64,000 nt of DNA from Firmicutes bacterium ADurb.Bin193 (lineage in GTDB: Bacteria > Bacillota > Clostridia > Monoglobales > Firm-18): contig MWCQ01000011.1 in the NCBI GenBank assembly GCA_002070105.1, positions 1-64,000 on the forward strand, written 5' to 3'. This document shows positions 26,601 to 34,686 of the stretch, in pieces. A program made the translations under genes and the position numbers. The notes below the pieces were generated by a model that made no database searches, had not been told where the DNA came from, and worked only from the letters and a program-made list of their open reading frames with translations. The stretch's first letter is position 1; the number at the start of each line of letters is the position of its first letter.

Positions 26601-26610
26601 AGGGAGAGTT

Positions 26611-26874
26611 ATGATGGACACAAATAAAAAGAAGTATAACAATTCGTTGTCTAAATCCTCGTTTATTTTAAGCGTTCTTTCAGTAATAACCATACTGTTA
26701 CCTTTATTAAGTGTTTTGTTATCTGCCATAGCTGTTGTATGTGGAGTAACTTCTCTATTTCAAAAAGAAAATGGTCATTATGCCATAACTGGAACAATTG
26801 TAGGAACTATTGTCTTATTAATTTACTTAGTACAGTTTATACAAATAATTAATTTATCCCCTATTGGAAATTAA
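26611..26874 (+). CDS. Predicted immunity protein, small membrane protein
   Basis: The 87-residue protein starts at ATG 26611 behind AGAGGGAGAG. It has two hydrophobic segments (SFILSVLSVITILLPLLSVL and ITGTIVGTIVLLIYLVQFI) separated by a short loop, a DUF4190-like layout. It follows the startless cassette directly, which fits an immunity role against its unknown toxin domain. Confidence 0.55.
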   Translation: MMDTNKKKYNNSLSKSSFILSVLSVITILLPLLSVLLSAIAVVCGVTSLFQKENGHYAITGTIVGTIVLLIYLVQFIQIINLSPIGN

Positions 26875-26883
26875 AAATAAAAG

Positions 26884-26937
26884 TGAGATAAGGGGACGTT
26901 TCTGTTGTCTCAAAGAGAACAGAAACGTCCCTGCTTC
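26884..26937. repeat. REP-like palindrome at a cassette junction
   Basis: GGGACGTTTCTGTT and AACAGAAACGTCCC form a 14-bp inverted repeat around TGTCTCAAAGAG. A near-identical copy lies at 28653-28705, another GGGGACGGTTC motif at 28619-28645 and a partial one at 22168-22190. They resemble the GGGACGGTTCTGTGTCTC extragenic repeats common in Clostridia. Confidence 0.7.
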
Positions 26938-28035
26938 GCTGAGGCATGGGCCAGCGCAATCAGCAAAAACGGAAAAACGACAACAGCGAGCTACACGTAC
27001 AACGCGACGGGGATCCGCCCGTCCAAGACAGTGGACGGCGTGACGACCCAGCATCTTTTGGACGGGGTGAACGTAGCGGCGGATGTGACAAACGGGCAGG
27101 TGACCGCGTACATAAGAGGGCTGTCGCTGATAGCGGTAAGGCGGCCGGACGGAGAGCTGCTGCGCTACGTCACGGACGGGCACGGGGACGTGCGCGCGCT
27201 GATGGAGCAGGGCGGGAATGTAGCGAAGCGCTACAGCTATGACGCGTTTGGGAATGAGGTTGGCGCGGCGGGTGATGATGCGAACCCGTTTAGGTATTGC
27301 GGGGAGTACTTTGACCGGGAGAGCGGGAGTATTTACCTGCGGGCGAGGTATTATGATCCTAGGTTGGGGCGGTTTGGCAGTGAGGATCCTGCGCGGGATG
27401 GGCTGAATTGGTATGTGTATTGTGGGAATAGTCCTATTAAGTTTAAGGATTCTACTGGACTGGCCGCAAGGATCGTGGATTGTAATAAAGTACTCTTTGA
27501 CTTGCTGCAAGGACTGACGGATGATACATTGTACATGGATGAAAACGGTAAGGTATGGATTGTGGCTACTAACTCCGGCGACAAAACGAATGGTACAGAG
27601 CTTGTAAGAAGAATATTATGGAATGAGGATGAAAGCCGTACAATCACAATTGAGATGAATGACGCTGGAAAGAATAGCTTCAATCCTGACACGCTGACTG
27701 TATCTTTGGACTTAAATGCTGAAGTTGGTCTAATGGTGTATAACCCAGATGGATCCGGGTCACATAGAGAAAATGCGCCTGATTTTGTCAGAATGTCGCA
27801 TGAGCTTATTCATGCAGATCATTTCTTGCGTGGTACTTACGAAAAAGGTGGGCCGAAAACGTGGAATAGAGCGGTAAATGAAATGGGAGATCCTGAGGAG
27901 ATGAAAACCGTAGGTCCAATAGAATGGGAAGAAGACACCGGTAGGCGCAATCGTAGCGCGGTAAACGGAGACGACATTACGGAAAACGATATAAGGTGGG
28001 AAAATGGTGTTGTTTTGAGAAGTGGGTATTATTAA
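26905..28035 (+). CDS. Second orphan Rhs cassette with M91-like zinc peptidase
   Basis: The 376-residue frame begins inside the REP-like repeat (TTG 26905, no ribosome binding site). It joins the core at TASYTYNATGIRPSKTVDG, leaves it at SPIKFKDSTG, and ends in a paralogue of the 22-23 kb toxin. The zinc site is SHELIHADHFLRGTYEKGG. The two toxins share LYMDENGK, KTNGTELVRRILWNE, DPEEMKTVGPIEWEEDTGRR and the C-terminus but differ in the middle (for example SRTITIEMNDAGKN). That suggests diversification under selection. Like the others it lacks secretion and start signals and is probably a donor cassette. Confidence 0.7.
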   Translation: MSQREQKRPCFAEAWASAISKNGKTTTASYTYNATGIRPSKTVDGVTTQHLLDGVNVAADVTNGQVTAYIRGLSLIAVRRPDGELLRYVTDGHGDVRALMEQGGNVAKRYSYDAFGNEVGAAGDDANPFRYCGEYFDRESGSIYLRARYYDPRLGRFGSEDPARDGLNWYVYCGNSPIKFKDSTGLAARIVDCNKVLFDLLQGLTDDTLYMDENGKVWIVATNSGDKTNGTELVRRILWNEDESRTITIEMNDAGKNSFNPDTLTVSLDLNAEVGLMVYNPDGSGSHRENAPDFVRMSHELIHADHFLRGTYEKGGPKTWNRAVNEMGDPEEMKTVGPIEWEEDTGRRNRSAVNGDDITENDIRWENGVVLRSGYY

Positions 28036-28070
28036 ATTTTATAGATATTCAAATATAAGGAGGATGTGCC

Positions 28071-28598
28071 ATGAGGCTTAAAAAGAATGTTAAAATTACC
28101 ATAATCAGTTGCATTTCGCTTATTATGATTATAGCTCTTTTTCTAGGATACTTAGCTACAAGTATATATTATAATGCCGAAATTTTGAGTTGTGAATTGT
28201 ACGCAGATTATATATATAATACTCCGTACTATTCTTTTAAGATTTACGGTAATGGTAAAATACAGGCTTCAAAATTTATACAGCCTGAAAGATCAGTAAC
28301 TAATCCTTATATATCTGACCCAGTTACTGGTTTTGCTATAGAAAACAATGGAGAGTGCTATATGTCACTAAGAAAATGTATTTATGTTATGAATTTAATA
28401 TTGCAATTAAATAGGTTAAAGTTAAGGGATTCTAGAATTGCAGGAACGGTTCCAATGGCCAGAATAAGTTTCGGTGGAAAGTCTTCTATCCAACAGTATA
28501 GTTACTTAGATCAACATAGTACAGAAGGAGAAATCTTAACGAAACGCTTAATAGATGCTTTGATTAAAAATTCACCCATAGAAGTGAAGTTATGGTGA
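28071..28598 (+). CDS. Predicted immunity protein for the second M91-like toxin
   Basis: The 175-residue paralogue of 23257-23778 has the same plan: N-terminal anchor (ITIISCISLIMIIALFLGYL), YYNAEILSCELYADYI, YYSFKIYGNGKIQASKF and the terminal NSPIEVKLW. AAGGAGG lies just upstream of ATG 28071. The matched duplication of toxin and partner supports the immunity assignment, and the differences between the pairs may set specificity. Confidence 0.65.
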   Translation: MRLKKNVKITIISCISLIMIIALFLGYLATSIYYNAEILSCELYADYIYNTPYYSFKIYGNGKIQASKFIQPERSVTNPYISDPVTGFAIENNGECYMSLRKCIYVMNLILQLNRLKLRDSRIAGTVPMARISFGGKSSIQQYSYLDQHSTEGEILTKRLIDALIKNSPIEVKLW

Positions 28599-28618
28599 TA
28601 TAATGGTCAACCCCGTAA

Positions 28619-28705
28619 GAGACAAGGGGACGGTTCCATCGTCTTGACAATGAGACAAGGGGACGTTTCTGCTGTCTCAAAGAGAACAGAAACGTCCCTG
28701 CTTCT
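28619..28705. repeat. REP-like palindrome pair at a cassette junction
   Basis: GGGGACGGTTCCATCGTC is followed by GGGGACGTTTCTGCTGTCTC and GAACAGAAACGTCCC, repeating the element at 26884. It lies exactly between the immunity gene and the next Rhs core fragment. Confidence 0.65.
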
Positions 28706-28712
28706 CTGATGC

Positions 28713-29570
28713 ATGGGCTACGCAATCATCAAAGACGGCCAAAGGACGGAAGCAAGCTACACGTACAACGCGGCGGGGATACGCACGTCCAAGACGGTGG
28801 ACGGAGTGACGACCCAGCATCTTTTGGACGGGGTGAACGTAGCGGCGGATGTGACGGACGGGCAGGTGACGGGATACATAAGAGGGCTGTCGCTGATAGC
28901 GGTAAGGCGGCCGGACGGCGGGCTGCTGCGCTATGTCACAGACGGGCACGGGGATGTGCGCGCGCTGATGGAGCAAGGCGGCGGTGTGGCGAAGCGGTAC
29001 AGCTATGACGCGTTTGGGAATGAGGCAGGCGCGGCGAATGATGACACCAATCCGTTTAGGTATTGCGGGGAGTACACCGATTTTAGCAGTGGCTTGATTT
29101 ATTTGAAAAATCGCTATTATGCCCCTTCGACGTCACGATTTATTTCGCAAGATACTAATTGGGGGCCCCACAATATGATTTATAGGGATAAGTCAGATAA
29201 AAAACAACCCTGTGCCTGATATTAACGCAATTATGCAGAGTTCAAATCTGTACGTTTATGCCTTTGAATAATCCTATCCGCTGGATTGATCCGAGTGGAA
29301 AAGCGGTTAACTGATTGGGATAGAAATGTAATGGGCGGTATCCCGGGACGTATAGAGAGAATGCAGTGGATCACTGACAATTGGAATAGCGGAACAAAGG
29401 AGCAACAAGAGGCATGGCGAGCGGAAGTAGAAGAATATAGGGCAGCGTATAGAAACGCGTATGAATATACTGATTCCAATGGGATAACAAGATCAACTGT
29501 AACCAATGGCGAAATCAAATTTTATAATAATGATATGGAACCATACTTAGGCGTGCGTTTGAGTGATTAG
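28713..29570 (+). pseudogene. Decayed Rhs cassette with three frameshifts
   Basis: The core starts at 28713 (IIKDGQRTEASYTYNAAG) and reads to CGEYTDFSSGLIYLKNRYY. Three single-base insertions then break it: an extra A in a run at about 29201, an extra G near 29269 in what should read YAFNNPIRW, and an extra T near 29313. Repaired, it would read NNPIRWIDPSGKAVN into DWDRNVMGGIPGRIERMQW and an unrecognised helical toxin ending YLGVRLSD at 29570. All three could be sequence errors, but the cluster suggests real decay. Confidence 0.65.
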
Positions 29571-29621
29571 GGGCAATAAAAAACACACTAAAGCTACACT
29601 TATAAGAAATGAGGATTGGAA

Positions 29622-30671
29622 ATGAAGAAATTAACAATTATAATAGTTACAGTTTTGTTGATAACATTTTGCGGTTGTTCTGGAGGGTCTGACAATAAAC
29701 CTAATTTTGATGTTGTAAGTAGCGATGTTGTGCTTGTGAAAAATGACACCGGAGAGTATAGTTTCCTGCTTGCTTGTGAAGTTTCTAATTTAACCAATGG
29801 TTCATTGTATTTTAAAGAATCAGATTTTGATATAGTTGATGAAAACGACAATTTAATTGACACTATGCAGTTGGTAAGCGCTTATCCGCCAATAGTTGAC
29901 TCTAAAAAGACAGCTGTTTATTACGATACAAAAATATCTGATAAAATATTAGATGCAAACATGGAACTAAAAGCTATACCGCATATCGAAACTGAAAAAT
30001 CGAAGGTTAAATTAACAACATTGCCAACACCCGGAGGAGGAATGGACGGAGTATTCGTTAAAAATCCTGCTAATTCGAGGAAGGAATACGAGAATGTGCA
30101 AGTTGCCGTTATATGCAAAAATCCAAACAGTAACGTTACTGGTGTTCTTACGGCAAAAATTAATTCAATAAAACCCGGCGAGGAGGTTGAAGTTAGACCC
30201 GAAGGACGGTTGATAGAAAAAAACTTAGATCCAAGGGGCGGTAGCAGATGCAGTTTTTTTGCATATCTTGAACCGTATACCATGGGGAAAACTTTGGCGG
30301 GTCAAACAATGCGTGATGTAATAATTGTAGTGCTTTCTCTATTAATTTTGGGATGTGTTGTTTGGCTACAAATTTTTCTTTCAAAGAAAAGAAACAAGTG
30401 GCTTGGATTGATACTGCCCTCAATTAACCTTGTCTTTTCATTAACAGCTATTTCCCCATTGTTTCAGGGAATAGTTTTACCCCAATACTATGAAAAATTT
30501 GATGAATATGGTGTTCTTATAGAGACAGCAACTATTGAGCCTTCAGGAGGTATATTCTATGCTATTCTTACGGGTTTGCTTATCTATAATATATCGACAT
30601 TAGTCTTTATGGTGATTTATTGGATTTGCCGGAATAAGCGAAAAAGACAACAGGAAACACATTTTAGATGA
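29622..30671 (+). CDS. Membrane-anchored lipoprotein of unknown function
   Basis: The 349-residue protein starts at ATG 29622 behind GAGGATTGG; a TTG six bases earlier is not used. It has a lipoprotein signal (LLITFCGCSGG), then an extracytoplasmic domain (residues about 30-200) resembling bacterial FxLYD-like folds (YSFLLACEVSNLTNGSLYF). Four transmembrane segments follow, from IIVVLSLLILGCVVWLQIFL to TLVFMVIYWICRN. It follows the decayed cassette in the place where immunity genes sit, but is larger than the other candidates. Confidence 0.55.
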   Translation: MKKLTIIIVTVLLITFCGCSGGSDNKPNFDVVSSDVVLVKNDTGEYSFLLACEVSNLTNGSLYFKESDFDIVDENDNLIDTMQLVSAYPPIVDSKKTAVYYDTKISDKILDANMELKAIPHIETEKSKVKLTTLPTPGGGMDGVFVKNPANSRKEYENVQVAVICKNPNSNVTGVLTAKINSIKPGEEVEVRPEGRLIEKNLDPRGGSRCSFFAYLEPYTMGKTLAGQTMRDVIIVVLSLLILGCVVWLQIFLSKKRNKWLGLILPSINLVFSLTAISPLFQGIVLPQYYEKFDEYGVLIETATIEPSGGIFYAILTGLLIYNISTLVFMVIYWICRNKRKRQQETHFR

Positions 30672-30752
30672 TATGGCGGAGAGACAAAAGCTGGTGGGAT
30701 TATGCTTATAGGAATTATCTTAAGGAGGATAGCATGAGGATTCACATCAGAA

Positions 30753-30875
30753 ATGGGGCATTTAAGTTCTAAATATTCCGGATTTGCAAGGCTGTATAAT
30801 TACGGAGGATGGACATCGACTGATATGCAGCAAGTTAATATGCCTGATTCAAGAAGAATGTACATGAGGCCATAA
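30753..30875 (+). pseudogene. Possible C-terminal toxin remnant
   Basis: A 40-codon frame (GHLSSKYSGFARLYNYGGW to SRRMYMRP) lies where a toxin tip would sit, before a lipoprotein gene. There is no Rhs core in front of it. It may be the end of a lost cassette, but nothing firm supports translation. Confidence 0.25.
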
Positions 30876-30923
30876 TGGGGAGGCGTAACAAAATATACGA
30901 CGCAATAAAGGGAGGAATGTTTC

Positions 30924-31724
30924 GTGAGTACAAAAGTGAAGTGGGCAGTTATTATTGATATAATTGCGCTGCCTGTCATGCTGTTTGTTTTTTTCGGATG
31001 CACTGCGCGCCAACAGGCGGACAATTTCGATGGGGGGACACCAGACCCTGCAGCACAATATGAAATTGTTGGTGACCTTGGGGAAGGCATACGAAAAATT
31101 AAACAAGAGCAAGATTATAAATTTGGGATGATTAACGCGGCAGGGAAAGTTATCGTTGCTCCATGCTATGATTTCATGAACGATAGCTTCACTGAGGGCT
31201 TGATTGGAGTAAAGAGTTTCGATAAGTGGGGGGCCATTGATAAAGAAGGTAAAGTTGTTATTCCGGTTAAATATTTTGAGTATCAACAGGTTTTGTGTTT
31301 TGAGGATGGTTTGGCGGCGGTTATCATGGGGACAGAACGATTTGATCCCCAAGGGAAATGGGTATATATCAACAAGAATGATGAAGTTGTTCTTGATATT
31401 CCCGGTCTGAGCAGAGCAGAGCCATTTAGCGAAGGAAGAGCATTTGTTAAAACGAAAGAATCAGGGAAATGGGGCATTATTGATACAAAAGGGAACTTTA
31501 TTGTTGAACCGATTTTTGAAGTTGCTGCATCTTTTTCAGAGGGCTTAGCTGCTGTGATGGCAGACAACAAGTATGGATACGTTGATTTAAATGGCAATGT
31601 AGTGATTCCATATCAATACGATACGGCCTGGGATTTCGAGAACAAAAAGGCTAAAGTTGAAAAAGATGGAAAACAGTACTACATTGATAAGCGAGGTAAG
31701 GTCTTGAAAAGCATTACGGAATAA
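30924..31724 (+). CDS. WG-repeat lipoprotein
   Basis: The 266-residue protein begins with a hydrophobic signal and a lipobox-like Cys (VFFGCTARQ). It then has about five WG (KWG) repeats: KFGMINAAGKVIVAPCYDF, KWGAIDKEGKVVIPVKYF, KWVYINKNDEVVLDI, KWGIIDTKGNFIVEPIFE and KYGYVDLNGNVVIPYQYD. These fold into a beta-propeller-like or solenoid binding surface. WG-repeat proteins are frequent in polymorphic toxin loci, sometimes as immunity proteins. This one ends the array and may have partnered the remnant at 30753. Confidence 0.75.
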   Translation: MSTKVKWAVIIDIIALPVMLFVFFGCTARQQADNFDGGTPDPAAQYEIVGDLGEGIRKIKQEQDYKFGMINAAGKVIVAPCYDFMNDSFTEGLIGVKSFDKWGAIDKEGKVVIPVKYFEYQQVLCFEDGLAAVIMGTERFDPQGKWVYINKNDEVVLDIPGLSRAEPFSEGRAFVKTKESGKWGIIDTKGNFIVEPIFEVAASFSEGLAAVMADNKYGYVDLNGNVVIPYQYDTAWDFENKKAKVEKDGKQYYIDKRGKVLKSITE

Positions 31725-31748
31725 AGAACCAAGGGGGCGATTCTATCG

Positions 31749-31805
31749 GTTGCCGCTGTCGCGTATGAAGAAGACGATGAGCCCGTTTGCGCACAGTACG
31801 AAAAA
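31749..31805 (+). pseudogene. Short fragment of the Rhs YD-repeat region
   Basis: The bases encode VAAVAYEEDDEPVCAQYE, which matches VAAIAYEQDDKPVYAQYK in the main protein (about 19398-19452). It is a leftover from recombination and marks the right end of the Rhs region. Confidence 0.6.
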
Positions 31806-31831
31806 GCTGCGGCATGGCACCGCAGCTTTTT
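31801..31831. terminator. Bidirectional rho-independent terminator
   Basis: AAAAAGCTGCGG and CCGCAGCTTTTT pair around CATGGCA. Its A and T flanks let it end the Rhs array on the plus strand and the gene at 31856 on the minus strand. Confidence 0.85.
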
Positions 31832-31855
31832 CGTTGGAATAGGTGAAGGTTTTTA

Positions 31856-32713
31856 TTACTCTTCTTCCCCGTCACATCTGAGGCTTTGATAGGAAAATCT
31901 TTCGTCATCGCAGAACCTTGTGGGCGGGAAGAATTCGTCTACCGGGAAAGCGATCCGCTCAAACAGCTCGCATGGGTTGTCGTCTGTCGAGGCGATACAT
32001 TCCTTCTCCGGGATACAGAAATCGTATACGGGGATCAGGAGCTGTACGCTGCGCTCCAGCTTAACGATGGAGAACACGCCTATCGTTACATATACCCGCT
32101 TTCTGTCGCCGCCGAAGATGAGGTGGTCGTCAAACACAGCGCAGATGTCTTCCGGAACCGCGCTTAAGTCTGTTCCGTCACAGCAGCAGCAACACTTGTC
32201 GTCGACGTCCACCACCTTGCACGACAGGGCGATTGGCTCAACCACTTCTACCACCGCTTTGGGCATATTGGTCTTTTTCCAGCTCTGAGGATCAAGGGAG
32301 TCGCATTTATATTTGGAGCCAAATATCTTTGCGCTGCCCTCCGAGCCAAACAGGATCACCTTTTTGTCGAATGTTGCAAGCCCGTAAACGGGGCAGGGGC
32401 GACCTACGCCCGTAAAGGCGTCCAGCGTGATCTTGAAGAAGAACTTCAGGTCAACGCTGTAGAAGCCGCGGTTGAACGGCACCGATTCGATATCGGAATA
32501 CACCCAGATTACCTCTGCCTTGCGGATTTTGACGTTGATGGCGCAGTCTATTACTTCCTGGCCGCACGGCGTCAGATAGACGCGCAGATCTTCGAGGCAG
32601 TCCTTGTCTCGGCATTGGTCGTAGATTTTGTCGGTATGTATACACACAGCTTCGCTGAAGCCGCCAGACTGTTCGCCGTCACAGACGAAGTCAGGTGTAA
32701 CTTTGTCACTCAT
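31856..32713 (-). CDS. Conserved Cys-rich clostridial protein of unknown function
   Basis: The 285-residue protein starts at ATG 32713 behind TAGGAGGACAAT. It contains CRDKDCLEDLRVYLT, a central PFNRGFYSVDLKFFFK strand region, VILFGSEGSAKIF, a five-cysteine run (DKCCCCCDG) and a repeated-domain second half (RVYVTIGVFSIVKLERSVQL, FCIPEKECI, FPVDEFFPPTRF). From memory, close relatives occur widely in Clostridia as hypothetical proteins, always with the Cys cluster and the PVDEFFPP ending. Two similar beta domains separated by the Cys cluster suggest a structural or spore-associated metal-binding protein. No function is established. Confidence 0.75.
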   Translation of the reverse strand: MSDKVTPDFVCDGEQSGGFSEAVCIHTDKIYDQCRDKDCLEDLRVYLTPCGQEVIDCAINVKIRKAEVIWVYSDIESVPFNRGFYSVDLKFFFKITLDAFTGVGRPCPVYGLATFDKKVILFGSEGSAKIFGSKYKCDSLDPQSWKKTNMPKAVVEVVEPIALSCKVVDVDDKCCCCCDGTDLSAVPEDICAVFDDHLIFGGDRKRVYVTIGVFSIVKLERSVQLLIPVYDFCIPEKECIASTDDNPCELFERIAFPVDEFFPPTRFCDDERFSYQSLRCDGEEE

Positions 32714-33170
32714 ATTATTGTCCTCCTATTATAAAAATTTTGAGTTCACCTCTGATATATCATATGTAAAAGCGTTTTTTATGTGACTTTGAAATTGGAT
32801 TATGTACAAAATATACGAAAAAATTTTTATAAGCGTGCCGCAACCGCAGCCACAGATTTTTTGTATTTTTTACCGTATAACGTATCATACTGATTTCAAT
32901 TTAAAATATAGATAAAAACTTGTCTTTTTCCCGCCATGCTTTGTTGTCGCCGGCGGAAATACACCAAGTATTCCCGCCGGCTGCCGCCTTGCCTGACGGA
33001 AAAAATCCCGCGTTTTTATTGCTATATTTCAAAATCAAATCAGTATAAAACGGTTGGCATTGTAAGCTTATCCACATAAAACCAGAGACGCCGGGCGGAC
33101 AAAATATAGGCTTTGCACAAATTAATCGTCGCAAATGTAATATATTTTGGAGATAGTTTAAAATTTTTAC
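32714..33170. other. Intergenic region with an unexplained stem-loop
   Basis: This 450-base AT-rich stretch carries the leader of the Cys-rich gene and, at 32948-32980, a long inverted repeat (GCCGGCGG...AATAC with GTATT...CCGCCGGC). It has no T run, so it is not a typical terminator. I see no gene here. Confidence 0.5.
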
Positions 33171-33199
33171 TTGACAAGTGGGATAAAATTTCCTATAAT
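33171..33199 (+). promoter_or_regulatory. Consensus sigma-A promoter of sigH
   Basis: TTGACA (33171-33176) and TATAAT (33194-33199) with 17 bases between are a perfect housekeeping promoter. The sigma factor gene starts 47 bases downstream. Confidence 0.85.
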
Positions 33200-33245
33200 T
33201 AGTCGTAAGTGATGATTATGTCAAATGATGGGAAGGAGGCATACC

Positions 33246-33875
33246 CGTTTGGTTTTCGCACAAAAAAAAGACTGCGTGTATGCTCTCTTGTCCGATGAAG
33301 ATGTGGTGTTGCTTGCGCAGCAAGGCGATACCGCAGCGTTGGAATATATTTTTGAGAAATATAAGACCTTGGTGCGTGCGCGTGCGCGCTCATACTACCT
33401 GATAGGGGCCGACAAGGAAGATATCGTTCAGGAGGGTATGATCGGACTGTATAAAGCTGTTCGCGATTTCAGTGCGGACAAGCTTTCCGGGTTTTCCGTC
33501 TTTGCCGATTTGTGTGCCACGCGTCAAATCGTGACGGCGATCAAAACCGCTACCCGTCAGAAGCATATCCCGCTCAATACATACGTTTCGCTCAACAAGC
33601 CGGTCTATGACGAGGAATCGGAGCGTACGCTTTATGACGTTGTGTCCGAAGGCGATACTTCCGATCCGGAACAGATCGTTATCAATGAGGAATCTTATGT
33701 TCAGATACGGGGCAAAATAGGACGCTGCCTCAGTGACTACGAATGGAAGGTTCTTTCCTCTTATCTTCAGGGCAGAAGCTATCAGGAAATCTCTGCCGAT
33801 CTTAAAAGACCTGTCAAGTCTATCGATAACGCACTCCAGCGCATCAAGCGCAAACTGGAGCTTCAGCTTAAATAG
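33246..33875 (+). CDS. sigH: RNA polymerase sigma-H factor
   Basis: The 209-residue protein has sigma-70 region 2 (EDIVQEGMIGLYKAVRDFSA, then FSVFADLCATRQIVTAIKTA) and region 4 (LSDYEWKVLSSYLQGRSYQE, then RPVKSIDNALQRIKRKLE). Length, region spacing and the FADLCATRQI segment fit sigma-H (Spo0H), the transition-phase and early-sporulation factor. TTG at 33246 is chosen because AAGGAGG (33231-33237) precedes it; ATG 33225 lies upstream of that site. Its presence is a main reason to place the host in the Clostridia. Confidence 0.88.
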   Translation, partial: RLVFAQKKDCVYALLSDEDVVLLAQQGDTAALEYIFEKYKTLVRARARSYYLIGADKEDIVQEGMIGLYKAVRDFSADKLSGFSVFADLCATRQIVTAIKTATRQKHIPLNTYVSLNKPVYDEESERTLYDVVSEGDTSDPEQIVINEESYVQIRGKIGRCLSDYEWKVLSSYLQGRSYQEISADLKRPVKSIDNALQRIKRKLELQLK

Positions 33876-34091
33876 ATACCACCCATGAACATACGTTGCG
33901 AAGAAGTATGCGGCAAAGCATTTGTATAGACTCATCATGATCAGCCAGGTAAGCAACGCGTAAGCGTATTATATTACTCTGCATAGCTTAAGAGAAGAGC
34001 GACGCCGTGCGCCTTTTTAGGACTGCGGCGAGGGTGGCGGCTGAGAACCGCCTGTGGGGGTATCAATCTATTAAAGTGAGGGGATTTCCTA

Positions 34092-34361
34092 ATGTACCAG
34101 GACAGAACTTTGACATGCAAAGACTGCGGCAACGAATTTATATTCACCGCGGGCGAACAGGAGTTCTATGCAGAAAAAGGCTTTGAGAACGAACCGACAC
34201 GCTGTAAGGATTGCAGGGTGGCAAGAAAAACAGCGATCCGCCAGTCGCGTGAGATGCACGAGGTTGTGTGCGACGATTGCGGCGCTACTACCCAGGTCCC
34301 GTTTAAGCCTAAGAACGACAGGCCGGTATATTGCAGCGAGTGTTTTGAGAAGCATAGATAA
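34092..34361 (+). CDS. Zinc-ribbon protein
   Basis: The 89-residue protein has three CxxC-type elements: LTCKDCGNEF, TRCKDCRVARK and VVCDDCGATT...VYCSECF. The first matches the probable zinc-binding (zf-trcl-like) domain and the last the CxxC Rhs-independent zinc finger found in many Clostridia. AGTGAGGGG lies upstream of ATG 34092. It probably binds nucleic acid; no partner can be named. The 215 bases before it contain a small GGCGG/CCGCC hairpin near 34035 and no gene. Confidence 0.82.
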   Translation: MYQDRTLTCKDCGNEFIFTAGEQEFYAEKGFENEPTRCKDCRVARKTAIRQSREMHEVVCDDCGATTQVPFKPKNDRPVYCSECFEKHR

Positions 34362-34686
34362 TCTTCTGCGTTTGCGCGGATTTGGGGCCAACAGCAATGC
34401 ACTATGTCTTGCGGCATAGTGCATTTTATTGGTATATACAGTATCTAGTCAAACCACCCTGAAACGATCCGGTCTTTGCGGCCTTTTTTTCGCCTGCCGC
34501 TTTCTTTTTTGAATTAAATAACAGCGGTTATTGGCTTTCAAAAAGGAAACAACGAACGAAAAAATTCCTGCAAGTTTTCGGACCATTTTAACGTGGTACG
34601 ACTACAATCCGGGTTTGAACGGCGTTACGGCCATATGCGCAAGCAGCGCAGGGCGGCCGCCAAACCGGCGGGCGGAGCGGATCGGC

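Noticed and set aside
31886..32415. Plus-strand frames opposite the Cys-rich protein gene
   Set aside because: The minus-strand gene has a good ribosome binding site and family-like phrases; the plus frames have neither.
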